From the NCBI GenBank assembly GCA_965278965.1, contig OZ257127.1, forward strand, positions 3,410,001 to 3,474,000: a stretch of DNA of 64,000 nucleotides, given 5' to 3'. The notes below the pieces were generated by a model. It made no database searches and was not told the origin of the DNA. It saw only the letters and a program-made list of their open reading frames with translations. The translations under genes were made by a program, and so were the position numbers. The stretch is from UBA10649 sp965278965. Its GTDB lineage: Bacteria; Actinomycetota; Actinomycetes; S36-B12. Position 1 is the first letter of the stretch; every line of letters starts with the position of its first letter. Shown in pieces: positions 44,057 to 52,518 of the stretch.

Positions 44057-44653
44057 ATGGAGAAGTTCCTCGTCCACACCGGCACCGCGGTCCCCCTGCG
44101 GCGCAGCAACGTCGATACCGACCAGATCATCCCCGCGGAGTACCTCAAGCGGATCACCCGTCACGGGTTCGAGGACGGCCTGTTCTCGACCTGGCGCAAG
44201 GACCCGGAGTTCGTCCTCAACCAGGATCGCTACGCAGGCGCGACCATCCTGGTCGCCGGCCCCGACTTCGGCACCGGCTCGTCCCGCGAGCATGCGGTCT
44301 GGGCGTTGCAGGACTACGGGTTCGCCGTCGTCATCTCCCCGCGGTTCGCCGACATCTTCCGGGGCAACTCGGGCAAGGGCGGCCTGCTGACCGCCCAGGT
44401 GCCGCAGGAGGTCGTCGAGCAGCTGTGGGAGATCGTCGAGGCCGACCCGTCGGCGCCGGTCGTCGTCGACCTGGAGGCCCGGGAGATCCGTGCGGGGCAG
44501 CTGGTCGCGTCGTTCGACGTGGACGACTACGTGCGCTGGCGCCTCATGGAGGGGTTGGACGACATCGGCATCACGCTGCAGTACGCGGACGACATCGACG
44601 CATTCGAGGCCACTCGGCCGTCCTGGAAGCCGGTGACGACGGCGGTCGCCTAG
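44057..44653 (+). CDS. leuD: 3-isopropylmalate dehydratase small subunit
   Basis: The 198-residue swivelling subunit of isopropylmalate isomerase. NVDTDQIIPAEYLK opens the protein and GPDFGTGSSREHAVWAL is the substrate loop. GAGGAGA precedes ATG 44057. Coupled to leuC. The 144-bp gap after it contains a possible -10 (TAGGCT, 44739-44744) for the HU gene. Confidence 0.95.
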   Translation: MEKFLVHTGTAVPLRRSNVDTDQIIPAEYLKRITRHGFEDGLFSTWRKDPEFVLNQDRYAGATILVAGPDFGTGSSREHAVWALQDYGFAVVISPRFADIFRGNSGKGGLLTAQVPQEVVEQLWEIVEADPSAPVVVDLEAREIRAGQLVASFDVDDYVRWRLMEGLDDIGITLQYADDIDAFEATRPSWKPVTTAVA

Positions 44654-44797
44654 CGACGTTCGGAGCGTTCCGGGGGAATCCGTTGGGCCGCAACGAAATG
44701 ACCCCGGCGTGGCGTCACGTGCCCCACAAGGGTGGGCATAGGCTTGTGGTAGCCGGTCACCCGACCGGACCTGACCACCCTCCGGAGGGGTTTTCCT

Positions 44798-45379
44798 GTG
44801 AACAAGGCAGAACTGATTGACGCCGTCGCGTCGCGCCTGAACTCGAGCAAGCGTGACGTCGCCGAGGTCGTCGAGGCGATCATTGACGAGACCAAGAAGG
44901 CCGTCACCAAGGGCGAGAAGGTCGCCATCAGCGGCTTCGGCGTCTTCGAGCGCCAGGAGCGCGGCGCCCGCCTCGGCCGCAACCCGCGTACGGGCGAGAC
45001 CGTGAAGATCAAGGCCACCAAGCTTCCCAAGTTCCGTCCCGGCGCCGAGTTCAAGGCGGTCGTGGCCGGTCTGAAGAAGCTCGAGGCAAAGGTCACCCCG
45101 GCGAAGAAGGCTGCGCCGGCTGCGAAGAAGGCCGCCCCGGCCGCCAAGAAGGCCGCTCCCGCTGCGAAGAAGGCTGCGCCGGCTGCGAAGAAGGCTGCCC
45201 CGGCCGCCAAGAAGGCCGCTCCCGCTGCGAAGAAGGCTGCGCCGGCTGCGAAGAAGGCTGCCCCGGCCGCCAAGAAGGCGCCGGCCAAGAAGGCCGCCCC
45301 CGCCAAGAAGGCTGCGCCGGCCAAGAAGGCCCCGGCCGCCAAGAAGGCCCCGGCCAAGAAGGCTCCCGCCAAGCGGTAG
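44798..45379 (+). CDS. hupB: HU-family nucleoid protein with Lys/Ala/Pro-rich tail
   Basis: A 193-residue DNA-binding protein. Residues 1-90 are a full HU domain (SGFGVFERQERGARLGRNPRTGE-type arm). Residues about 100-193 form a histone-H1-like tail of PAAKKAA repeats, as in mycobacterial HupB and Streptomyces HupS. It compacts DNA and is often modified on tail lysines. GGAGGGG precedes GTG 44798. The tail is coded by three 21-bp variants in strict rotation. Confidence 0.95.
   Translation: MNKAELIDAVASRLNSSKRDVAEVVEAIIDETKKAVTKGEKVAISGFGVFERQERGARLGRNPRTGETVKIKATKLPKFRPGAEFKAVVAGLKKLEAKVTPAKKAAPAAKKAAPAAKKAAPAAKKAAPAAKKAAPAAKKAAPAAKKAAPAAKKAAPAAKKAPAKKAAPAKKAAPAKKAPAAKKAPAKKAPAKR
45107..45274 (+). 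repeat. 63-bp higher-order coding repeat in the HU tail
   Basis: Eight 21-bp heptapeptide units follow the order A-B-C-A-B-C-A-B, each type with its own codons. The true period is 63 bp, about 2.7 copies. This points to recent unit duplication. Confidence 0.85.
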
Positions 45380-45390
45380 CACGGCACTGC

Positions 45391-45432
45391 ACGACGAAAG
45401 GCCCCGGTCATCCGACCGGGGCCTTTCGTCGT
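45391..45432 (+). terminator. HU gene terminator
   Basis: Perfect 19-bp arms (ACGACGAAAGGCCCCGGTC and its complement) with an ATCC loop, 11 bp after the HU stop. Confidence 0.85.
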
Positions 45433-45435
45433 AGG

Positions 45436-45493
45436 CGATTCCATATGCCAGCGTCACAAGAGGCGCATGTAGTGACGCTGGCCTATGGAATCG
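45436..45493. repeat. 22-bp inverted repeat overlapping the HAD stop codon
   Basis: Arms 45436-45457 and 45472-45493 match at 21 of 22 positions, with a 14-nt loop. The right arm contains the HAD stop (45483-45485). It lies 3 bp after the HU terminator, so likely serves the convergent HAD gene. Confidence 0.75.
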
Positions 45494-46193
45494 AGGGGGA
45501 GACGGCGAGCTCATCAAGGGTCCGGATCCGGGGCTGGTCACCCGGCGCAGCGGTCCCGGTGCGGTCCAGGTGCACGGCGCGGAGGCCGGCTCCGTTGGCG
45601 CCGGCGATGTCGACCGCGAGGTCATCGCCGACGTACAGCACGTCCGCCGGCACCGTCGCGAGCCGGTCGCACAGCGTGCTGAAGGCCCGGGTGTCGGGTT
45701 TGGGGGCCGGGACATCGGCGACCGTCAGGAGCAGCTCGACGTACGGCGCCAGCCCCGTCCGCTCAAGCTTGTCGTGCTGCTGGCCGGGCTGTCCGTTTGT
45801 GAGGACCGCTACCACGATCCCGGCGGCGGACAGGCGCCGAAGGGCTGGGACGGCGTCGTCGAACGGTCTCCAGGCCAGCACGTAGCGGTCGCGGTAGTCC
45901 ATGAACTCTGCGTCCATCGCGTCATCTGGCAGTGCCGCCGCGCGGTCAGCGCCGACATGTTCGAGGATGCCGCGTAGGCGCCGACGGCGGTGCTCGGAGA
46001 ACTCGACGTGGCCCGCGACGTAGGCCGCGAAGTGCTGCCGTTCCAGCGTGATCCACCGGTCGGCCACCGCGGCGTCGGCCCGCCACCCGCGATCGGCCAG
46101 GAAGCCGGTGATGGCCGCGCGGGCGGCGGCGGTGTGATCGACCAGCGTGTCGTCGAGGTCGAACGTGACGGCCGTCGCTCGTTCGAGATGCAT
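45483..46193 (-). CDS. HAD-superfamily hydrolase
   Basis: A 236-residue phosphatase-type HAD protein. Motif I is TFDLDDTLVDH with nucleophilic Asp, motif II is VLTNGQ, the lysine is in APKPDTR and motif IV is VGDDLAVDIAGANGAG. The alpha-helical cap lies after motif I. Its stop sits in the inverted repeat above. Relatives include YjjG-like nucleotidases; substrate unknown. Confidence 0.85.
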   Translation of the reverse strand: MHLERATAVTFDLDDTLVDHTAAARAAITGFLADRGWRADAAVADRWITLERQHFAAYVAGHVEFSEHRRRRLRGILEHVGADRAAALPDDAMDAEFMDYRDRYVLAWRPFDDAVPALRRLSAAGIVVAVLTNGQPGQQHDKLERTGLAPYVELLLTVADVPAPKPDTRAFSTLCDRLATVPADVLYVGDDLAVDIAGANGAGLRAVHLDRTGTAAPGDQPRIRTLDELAVSPSIP

Positions 46194-46196
46194 GCC

Positions 46197-47018
46197 CTAG
46201 GCCGGCGGCCATATTCGGTCATCGACGACCAGGACGCGCTGCCCGAGCGGCGTCCGGAGCCAGCCGGCCTCCGTGAACGCGACACGGGGTCGCCGGAACG
46301 TGCGGCCGCCCTCGTCGACGAGCACCACGACGTCGCCCTCGATCCGCAGGATGGTGGCGGGCTGCGGCTCCGGCAGGTCGACGAGCAGGCGTGTGGCTGC
46401 CGGTCCGAGCCCGAGGGCGCGAGCACGGTCGAGGTCGGCAGGGGTGTCGACGTCGAGGCGCGCGCGAAGCCACGGTCCCGACGCACCGGCGACCGCGGCC
46501 GCGAGATCGAAGGCCCCGTGGTCGCGGTGGGCCGCCCGCGACCCTGGCCCGAAGTGCGGCCCGTCGGCCGCCACGTCCGTCGCGAGCCACATCGTCGTGC
46601 CGGTGCCTTCGACGTCGGCCACGAATGCCGCGGGATGGGGCGCTGCGGCGGCGAGGACGTTCTCCAGGCTGTCCGCCGTCAGGCAGGCAAGATCCGCGAC
46701 CACGACGAGGACGCCACCCGCACCGCTCGTCGTCGTCATCGCCCAGCGCGCCGCCGCGTTGATGCCCGAGTGGCCGGTGTCGTCGACCGCGCGCGCCCCC
46801 CGGCCTTGGGCGGCGTCGCGGACCGTGGGGTCCGCACTGACCACGATCGCCTCGCCGACGTGCTCAGCGGCCGTCACCGCCACGAGGACGTCGTCGAGGA
46901 AGGCCAGGGCGAGGTCGGCAACCGGTACGCCCGGCTCCGTCAGGCGCGACTTCGCGCCGGAGAGCGGTTTCACGGGGACGATCGCCGTCCAGGACGACGT
47001 GCCACCCGCAGTTGCCAT
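46197..47018 (-). CDS. fbiD: FbiD/CofC-type guanylyltransferase with C-terminal extension
   Basis: A 273-residue enzyme of F420 synthesis, loading phosphoenolpyruvate or phospholactate with GTP. VPVKPLSGAKSRL is the nucleotide loop, DTGHSGINAA and VVADLACL the active site, GTGTTMW the base site. The catalytic domain ends about residue 205. A further 65 residues (IEGDVVVLVDEGGRTF ... VLVVDDRIWPP), probably a small beta domain, are not part of ordinary FbiD (about 210-220 aa). ATG 47018 is preferred to the upstream TTG. Confidence 0.82.
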   Translation of the reverse strand: MATAGGTSSWTAIVPVKPLSGAKSRLTEPGVPVADLALAFLDDVLVAVTAAEHVGEAIVVSADPTVRDAAQGRGARAVDDTGHSGINAAARWAMTTTSGAGGVLVVVADLACLTADSLENVLAAAAPHPAAFVADVEGTGTTMWLATDVAADGPHFGPGSRAAHRDHGAFDLAAAVAGASGPWLRARLDVDTPADLDRARALGLGPAATRLLVDLPEPQPATILRIEGDVVVLVDEGGRTFRRPRVAFTEAGWLRTPLGQRVLVVDDRIWPPA

Positions 47019-47126
47019 GCCGGTATCCAATCCGACGGCACCGGGTCGCCCCGAGGTGCCCCGCTCGCCCCGGCCGCGTGGTTACCCTCGGGGAGAGGCT
47101 CGGGCGATCGGACGAAGGAGACGCGG

Positions 47127-47846
47127 GTGCAGCATGTCGGCCGGCGAGCGCCCCTGGGCTTCGCCTACCGCCTCGCCGTCGCGATCCTGTGGCCCCTCAT
47201 GCACACGCTGGTCCGGTGGGACATCCGCGGGTCCGAGCACGTCGAGGACGTGGACGGGGGCGTCGTCGTCGCCCCGAACCACACCTCGTGGTTCGACCCG
47301 CCCGTCGTCGCCTACGCCCTGTGGCGGGCCGACCGCCCGCCTCGCTTCCTCGGCAAGGAGGCCGTCTTCCGCGTCCCGATCGCCGGCCGGATCATCGCCG
47401 CGGCCGGACAGATCCCGGTGTACCGCGAGACCGCCGACGCTGCGAACGCGATCCGCGAGGCGCTGACGGCGCTTTCGCATGGCGAGTGTGTCGTCGTGTA
47501 CCCCGAGGGCACGATCACCCGGGACGCCGAGGTGTGGCCGATGTCGGGCCGGACGGGGGCGGTCCGCATGGCGCTGATGTCCGGGAGGCCGCTGATCCCG
47601 ATGGCCCAGTGGGGCTCCCACCTGGTCATCGGCCCGTACCGCAAGGAGTTCCGCATCTGGCCGCGCAAGACGATGCACATCCGCTTCGGGACGCCGTTGG
47701 ATCTCTCCGACCTCGGCGAGATCGATGCGGAAACCTTGACCGCGGGGACCGACCGGCTGATGGACGCGATCACCGCCCTGGTTGCCGAGATCCGCGGCGA
47801 GACCCCGCCGGCCCAGCCCTACCTGCACCCGCGAAGTGCGGACTGA
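47127..47846 (+). CDS. plsC: 1-acyl-sn-glycerol-3-phosphate acyltransferase
   Basis: A 239-residue membrane-associated acyltransferase of phospholipid synthesis. The catalytic HX4D is H52/D57 in NHTSWFD and the substrate glutamate is E127 in PEGTITRD. A hydrophobic N-terminal helix (FAYRLAVAILWPL) anchors it. GAAGGAGA precedes GTG 47127. gpsA follows 46 bp later, so the two phospholipid enzymes are probably co-transcribed. Confidence 0.92.
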   Translation: MQHVGRRAPLGFAYRLAVAILWPLMHTLVRWDIRGSEHVEDVDGGVVVAPNHTSWFDPPVVAYALWRADRPPRFLGKEAVFRVPIAGRIIAAAGQIPVYRETADAANAIREALTALSHGECVVVYPEGTITRDAEVWPMSGRTGAVRMALMSGRPLIPMAQWGSHLVIGPYRKEFRIWPRKTMHIRFGTPLDLSDLGEIDAETLTAGTDRLMDAITALVAEIRGETPPAQPYLHPRSAD

Positions 47847-47892
47847 GGGCGACCGTGCACCGCAGCGGACGACACATGAAGGGGACGACCAG

Positions 47893-48897
47893 ATGACGCG
47901 TGCAGCCGTGATGGGCAGCGGCTCGTGGGGAACCGTGTTCGGCATGGTGCTGGCCGACGCCGGCAGCGACGTCGTCATCTGGGGTCGTGACCCCCTGGTG
48001 GCCGCCGACATCGTCGAGCGGCACCGCAACGAGGCCTACCACCCCGGGGTCGACCTGCCGCCGGGCATCGACGCGACGACCGACTCGCACGCCGCCCTGG
48101 CCGGCGCCGACCTCGTCGTGCTCGCCGTGCCCGCCCAGGTCCTCGCCGACAACCTGGCCGCCTGGGGCGCCGCGATCGACCCGGATGCCACGGTCGTGAG
48201 CCTGATGAAGGGCATCGAGCTTGGCACGACGCGCCGGATGAGCCAGGTGATCGCCGAGGCGGGCGCGATCGACCCGCACCGGATCGCGGTCGTCTCCGGC
48301 CCGAACCTCGCACGCGAGATCGCACAGCGCCAGCCCACGGCGACGACCGTCGCATGCGCCGACGAGGAGAGCGCCCGCCGGCTGCAGGAGGCCTGCACGA
48401 CGGACTACTTCCGTCCGTACTGGACCACGGATGTCGTCGGGACGGAGATCGGCGGCGCCGTGAAGAACGTCATCGCGCTGGCGAACGGCATGGCGGTCGG
48501 CATGGGGCTCGGGGAGAACACGCAGGCGTCGGTGATCACCCGCGGGCTCGCGGAGATGGCCCGGCTCGGCGTGGCCCTCGGAGCGGATCCGTTGACGTTC
48601 CAGGGCCTGGCGGGGGTCGGCGACCTCGTCGCGACCTGCCAGTCGCCGCTGTCGCGCAACCGGACGTTCGGGGAGAACCTCGGCCGCGGACTGTCCGTCG
48701 AGGAGACGATCGCCGCGACGCGGCAGACCTGCGAGGCCTACAAGAGCTGCCAGCCGATCGTCGAGCTCGCGCACGCGCACGGTGTCGAGATGCCGATCAC
48801 CGAGCAGGTCGTGCAGGTGGTCCACCACGGGCAGTCGCCGCGGGCGATGGCTGCTGCCTTCATGTCCCGCGACACGAAGGCGGAGCGCCCCTTCTGA
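47893..48897 (+). CDS. gpsA: Glycerol-3-phosphate dehydrogenase [NAD(P)+]
   Basis: A 334-residue enzyme that makes the glycerol-3-phosphate backbone. VMGSGSWGTVF is the nucleotide loop, VSGPNLAREIA and EIGGAVKNVIALANG include the catalytic lysine, and GLAGVGDLVATC is the C-terminal signature. ATG 47893 gives the standard N-terminus. Confidence 0.95.
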   Translation: MTRAAVMGSGSWGTVFGMVLADAGSDVVIWGRDPLVAADIVERHRNEAYHPGVDLPPGIDATTDSHAALAGADLVVLAVPAQVLADNLAAWGAAIDPDATVVSLMKGIELGTTRRMSQVIAEAGAIDPHRIAVVSGPNLAREIAQRQPTATTVACADEESARRLQEACTTDYFRPYWTTDVVGTEIGGAVKNVIALANGMAVGMGLGENTQASVITRGLAEMARLGVALGADPLTFQGLAGVGDLVATCQSPLSRNRTFGENLGRGLSVEETIAATRQTCEAYKSCQPIVELAHAHGVEMPITEQVVQVVHHGQSPRAMAAAFMSRDTKAERPF

Positions 48898-48928
48898 CCG
48901 GTCGGCTCACCGGTTGGCGACGTCGACC

Positions 48929-50014
48929 TCAGTCGCGCGCGGTGCGGAGCGCCTGGTCGAGGTCATGCCAGAGGTCGTCGGCCGACTCGATGCCGAACGA
49001 CAGCCGGATGAGCGACTCCGGCACGACGGCCGCCTCTGCGGGCCATCGCCGCCGCCGCTCTAGGAGCGACTCGACGCCGCCGAGGCTCGTCGCGTAGGTC
49101 CAGACGCGGACGGAGCGGCAAACCGCGTCCGCGGCGTCGGCGCCGCCGGTGACCTCGATCGCCGCGATCGTGCCGGACCCGGGGTAGCGCACGCGGGTCA
49201 CCGCCGGATGGTCGGCCAGGTGCTCGACGACCGCTCGGGCGTTGGCCTCGGCGCGGTCGACGCGCAGCGGCAGGGTTCGGATGCCGCGCAGTGCGAGGTA
49301 GCAGTCGAGGGGGCCGGGCACGGCGCCGAGGAGCACACGGCGTTCGACCAGCTGCGCCGCGAGACCGGCGTCGGACACGACGAGTGCACCGAGGACGAGA
49401 TCGGAGTGGCCGGACAGCGCCTTCGTGACGCTGTGCATGACGATGTCGGCGCCGAGGTCGAGCGGGTTCTGCCGCATCGGTGTCGCGAAGGTGTTGTCGA
49501 CCAGGACCCGCGCGCCTGCGCGGTGCGCAGCGTCGATGCACGCCGGCAGGTCCGCGACCTGGAGCAGCGGGTTCGTGGGGGACTCCAGCCACACCAGCTC
49601 GGCGCCCTCGCACGCAGCGGCGACCGCCACCGTGTCATCGACGTCGACGACGCGCAGGTCGATCGCCCCGCGCTCGGCGAGCTCCCGCAGGCGGAGCGCG
49701 ACCCCGGTGTAGGCCGCGCTCGGCGCGACGACGACCGCCCCGGGCGAGACGAGGTCGAGGACCGCGTTTGCCGCCGCGATCCCGGAGGCGAACGCGATGG
49801 CCGTACCGTGCTCGAGAGCGCCGATCGCCGCCTCCAGCGCGTGCGTCGTCGGCGCCTCCTCGCGGGCGTACTCGTAGTCGCCCTCCGCGCGGAAGCTCGA
49901 CGCGGTCACGATCGGCGGGTTCAGGGGGGCGCCCGGCTCCGCGGGAGGACGACCCGCGTGCACGGCGATCGTCTCGACGGACAGTGGCGCCTGCGAGGCA
50001 CCGGGCTCGGTCAC
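48929..50014 (-). CDS. Cystathionine gamma-synthase/lyase-family PLP enzyme
   Basis: A 361-residue Cys/Met-metabolism PLP enzyme. The PLP lysine is in HSVTKALSGHSD; the family opening is TIAVHAG-x-P ... LNPPI. NPLLQVADLPACI and the C-terminal RLSFGIESADDLWHDL complete it. Cystathionine synthase, lyase and methionine gamma-lyase cannot be separated from sequence alone. GTG 50014 is 6 bp after TATGGT, so probably leaderless and divergent from ddl. Confidence 0.85.
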   Translation of the reverse strand: MTEPGASQAPLSVETIAVHAGRPPAEPGAPLNPPIVTASSFRAEGDYEYAREEAPTTHALEAAIGALEHGTAIAFASGIAAANAVLDLVSPGAVVVAPSAAYTGVALRLRELAERGAIDLRVVDVDDTVAVAAACEGAELVWLESPTNPLLQVADLPACIDAAHRAGARVLVDNTFATPMRQNPLDLGADIVMHSVTKALSGHSDLVLGALVVSDAGLAAQLVERRVLLGAVPGPLDCYLALRGIRTLPLRVDRAEANARAVVEHLADHPAVTRVRYPGSGTIAAIEVTGGADAADAVCRSVRVWTYATSLGGVESLLERRRRWPAEAAVVPESLIRLSFGIESADDLWHDLDQALRTARD

Positions 50015-50050
50015 GGCATGACCATAACCGGGGACGGTACGGTCGGTCCC
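50015..50050. promoter_or_regulatory. 36-bp divergent promoter between the PLP enzyme and ddl
   Basis: Minus-strand -10 TATGGT is at 50021-50026, 6 bp from GTG 50014. Plus-strand -10 TACGGT is at 50038-50043, 7 bp from GTG 50051. Each -35 would fall in or beside the opposite gene's start, so the two polymerases must compete. Confidence 0.55.
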
Positions 50051-51100
50051 GTGGCTCGCATCCGCGTCGGCGTCGTCCTCGGCGGACGCAGCACGGAGCA
50101 CGAGATCTCCTGCATCAGCGGACGGTCGATCGTCGCGGCCCTGGACCCGGCCCGCTACGACGTCAGCGTCGTCGGCATCGCCCGGGACGGCCGGTGGGTC
50201 CGCGACCCGGAGGGAGGGCTGGGGCTGCTCGACCAGATCGGCCCCCTCCCGCACGTGTCGGTCGACGCGCTCGACGCCGACCTGCGCGCGTCGCTCGACG
50301 TCGACGTCGTGTTCCCGGTCCTGCACGGGCCGTGGGGGGAAGACGGCACGGTGCAGGGCATGCTCGAGACGCTCGACGTCCCGTACGTCGGCTCCGGCGT
50401 CCTTGCCTCCGCCCTGTCGATGGACAAGGGCTTCATGAAGGCGGCGCTGGCCGGTGCCGGCATCGACGTCGGGCGGTTCGAGGTCGTGACCGACCGGCAG
50501 TGGCACGACGACCCGGAGGCGGTCCTCGCGAGGATCGCCCCGCTCGGGCTGCCGGTGTTCGTGAAGCCCGCCCGAGCCGGCTCGTCCCTCGGGATCGTCC
50601 GGGTCACCTCCGAGGACTCACTGATCGCCGCGATCGCCTCGGCCCGCAAGCACGACCCGCGGATCGTCGTGGAGTCCGCCGTCGCCCCGGCGCGCGAGAT
50701 CGAGTGCGGGGTGCTTGTCGACGTCGACGGCGTGCCGCGGGCGAGCCGGTGTGCCGAGATCATCGTCGACGCGCGGCACGCGTTCTACGACTTCGAGGCC
50801 AAGTACCTCGACGAGTCGGCGACGCTGGTCGTCCCGGTCGACCTGCCGGCGGGGGTCGAGGACCGGGTCCGTGAGCTCGCCGTCCATGCCTTCGAGGTCC
50901 TGGGCTGCGAGGGGCTCGCCCGGGTCGACTTCTTCCTGCGCGCCGACGGCAGCGTCGTCCTCAACGAGGTCAACACGATGCCCGGGTTCACCGCGATCTC
51001 GATGTACCCGCGCATGTGGGCCGCGACCGGCGTGGACTACCCCGAGCTGGTCGACCGGCTCGTCGCGGACGCGCTGCGCCGCGGCACCGGCCTGCGCTGA
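50051..51100 (+). CDS. ddl: D-alanine-D-alanine ligase
   Basis: A 349-residue ATP-grasp ligase for peptidoglycan. VVLGGRSTEHEIS is the first signature, HGPWGEDGTVQG the substrate loop, and VNEVNTMPGFT the metal site. GTG 50051 gives the correct N-terminus and is probably leaderless. Unusually for its usual neighbourhood, no DUF3515 gene lies between ddl and thiL; the 86-bp gap holds only a GACCGCGCC triplet repeat. Confidence 0.95.
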   Translation: MARIRVGVVLGGRSTEHEISCISGRSIVAALDPARYDVSVVGIARDGRWVRDPEGGLGLLDQIGPLPHVSVDALDADLRASLDVDVVFPVLHGPWGEDGTVQGMLETLDVPYVGSGVLASALSMDKGFMKAALAGAGIDVGRFEVVTDRQWHDDPEAVLARIAPLGLPVFVKPARAGSSLGIVRVTSEDSLIAAIASARKHDPRIVVESAVAPAREIECGVLVDVDGVPRASRCAEIIVDARHAFYDFEAKYLDESATLVVPVDLPAGVEDRVRELAVHAFEVLGCEGLARVDFFLRADGSVVLNEVNTMPGFTAISMYPRMWAATGVDYPELVDRLVADALRRGTGLR

Positions 51101-51186
51101 CACCCACCCGCTCGCCCCCCGGCCTCGACCGCGCCGACCGCGCCGACTGCGCCGGGGGTGACGGCGGTGCTGGAAGACTGACCGGC

Positions 51187-52158
51187 ATGACGCAGGACGA
51201 CGCGCACGGGACCCTGGCCGAGCTCGGCGAGTTCGGGCTCATCGCCCGAATCACGGCCGGCACCGACGCCCCGCCGCACGTCCTCGTCGGCCCCGGCGAC
51301 GACACGGCCGTCGTCGCTACCCCGGACGGCCGAGTCGCGATCACGTGCGACCTGCTCATCGAGGGCCGGCACTTCCGCCGCGACTGGTCGACCCCGATCG
51401 ACGTCGGGCGGAAGGCAGCAGCGGCGTCCCTGGCAGACGTCGCGGCCATGGGTGGCGCGGCGACGTCGCTCGTCGTCGGGTTCGGCGCACCCGGCGACCT
51501 CCCGGCGTCGTGGGCGGTCGCCTGCACGGCAGGCCTGCGTGAGGAGGCCGCCGGCGTCGGTGCGGTGCTCGTGGGCGGCGACGTCGTCGAAGCACCCCAG
51601 ATCGTGCTCAGCGTCACGGCGATCGGGGACCTCGGTGGCCGGCCGCCGGTGCTGCGGTCCGGCGCCCAGGTCGGCGACCAGGTCGCCCTCGCCGGGCGCC
51701 TGGGCTGGTCCGCGGCCGGGCTGGCGTTGCTGTCCCGGGCGTTCCGCTCGCCGCGGGTGCTCGTCGAGGCGCATCGCTTCCCGCAGCCGCCGTACGCCGC
51801 CGGCCCGCTGGCCTCGATCGCCGGCGCGACGTCGATGATCGACATCAGCGACGGCCTGGTCGCCGACGCTGGGCACGTGGCGCAGGCGTCGTCGGTGCGT
51901 CTGGCGATCGACAGCCGTGCGATCGAGGTCGCCGAGCCGTTGCAGTCAGCCGCCGCCGCGTTCAACGCCGACCCGCTGATCTGGGTGCTCGGCGGGGGAG
52001 AGGACCACGCGCTGCTCGCGACGTTCCCGGCGGGCGCGGTGCTGCCCGAGGCGTTCACGGTCATCGGACAGGTCGAGGAGGCGGTGGTCGGGGAGCCGTC
52101 GGTGACGGTCGACGGCGCCGCGTGGTCAGGCCCCGCGGGCCACGCCCACTTCAGCTAG
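51187..52158 (+). CDS. thiL: Thiamine-monophosphate kinase
   Basis: A 323-residue kinase that makes thiamine diphosphate, the cofactor IlvB needs. GPGDDTAVV and TCDLLIEGRHF are the N-terminal metal and substrate motifs; SMIDISDGL and GGGEDHALL lie further on. Length is normal. It converges on rpmB across a 171-bp gap filled by repeats. Confidence 0.94.
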   Translation: MTQDDAHGTLAELGEFGLIARITAGTDAPPHVLVGPGDDTAVVATPDGRVAITCDLLIEGRHFRRDWSTPIDVGRKAAAASLADVAAMGGAATSLVVGFGAPGDLPASWAVACTAGLREEAAGVGAVLVGGDVVEAPQIVLSVTAIGDLGGRPPVLRSGAQVGDQVALAGRLGWSAAGLALLSRAFRSPRVLVEAHRFPQPPYAAGPLASIAGATSMIDISDGLVADAGHVAQASSVRLAIDSRAIEVAEPLQSAAAAFNADPLIWVLGGGEDHALLATFPAGAVLPEAFTVIGQVEEAVVGEPSVTVDGAAWSGPAGHAHFS

Positions 52159-52160
52159 AA

Positions 52161-52271
52161 AGTTGAGCGGCTAGTCGTGGGATGCGAGCCGAAGGCGAGC
52201 GGAGAGCGAGAGTTGAGCGGCTAGTTGTGGGATGCGAGCCGCAGGCGAGCGGCCACAACTCGCCGCTCAAC
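52161..52271. repeat. Composite direct and inverted repeat between thiL and rpmB
   Basis: Two 42-bp direct copies begin at 52161 and 52211 (50-bp period, 3 differences). Then 52253-52271 is the inverted complement of the first 19 bp of each copy, with one mismatch to copy 2. Two alternative hairpins can therefore form. Placed at the end of two convergent genes, so probably a bidirectional terminator. Confidence 0.85.
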
Positions 52272-52329
52272 GACAGTCAGAACGGCGGAGACCCGGACCA
52301 CAGCCAGGTCGTTCCGCAGCGCGCTCTAG

Positions 52330-52518
52330 CTAGGCGCGAGCGACCTTGCCGGCCTTGATGCAGGACGTGCAGGCGTTGACCTTCTTGGGCGTGCCGCCCT
52401 CGACGGTGCGAACGCTCTGGATGTTCGGGTTCCAGCGCCGCTTCGTGCGCCGGTGGGAGTGCGAGATGCTGTGCCCGAAGCCGGGGCTCTTGCCGCAGAC
52501 GTCGCAGTTGGCAGCCAC
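52330..52518 (-). CDS. rpmB: Ribosomal protein L28 (zinc-binding form)
   Basis: The 62-residue L28 of the large subunit. MAANCDVCGKSPGFGHS is the family start and TKRRWNPNIQ the core. Two CxxC pairs (CDVC, CTSC) mark the zinc-containing form, as opposed to the Cys-free paralogue made under zinc limitation. GTG 52518 has AAGGAG 6 bp upstream. The 182-bp gap to the next gene shows only promoter sequence. Confidence 0.95.
   Translation of the reverse strand: MAANCDVCGKSPGFGHSISHSHRRTKRRWNPNIQSVRTVEGGTPKKVNACTSCIKAGKVARA

Noticed and set aside
45107..45379. HU tail as an assembly artefact or frameshifted gene
   Set aside because: The frame stays open to a proper stop and terminator, and similar tails are known in actinobacterial HU proteins.
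52157..52271. Repeats after thiL as an insertion-sequence remnant
   Set aside because: No transposase fragment and no target-site duplication; the arrangement fits local duplication of a terminator.
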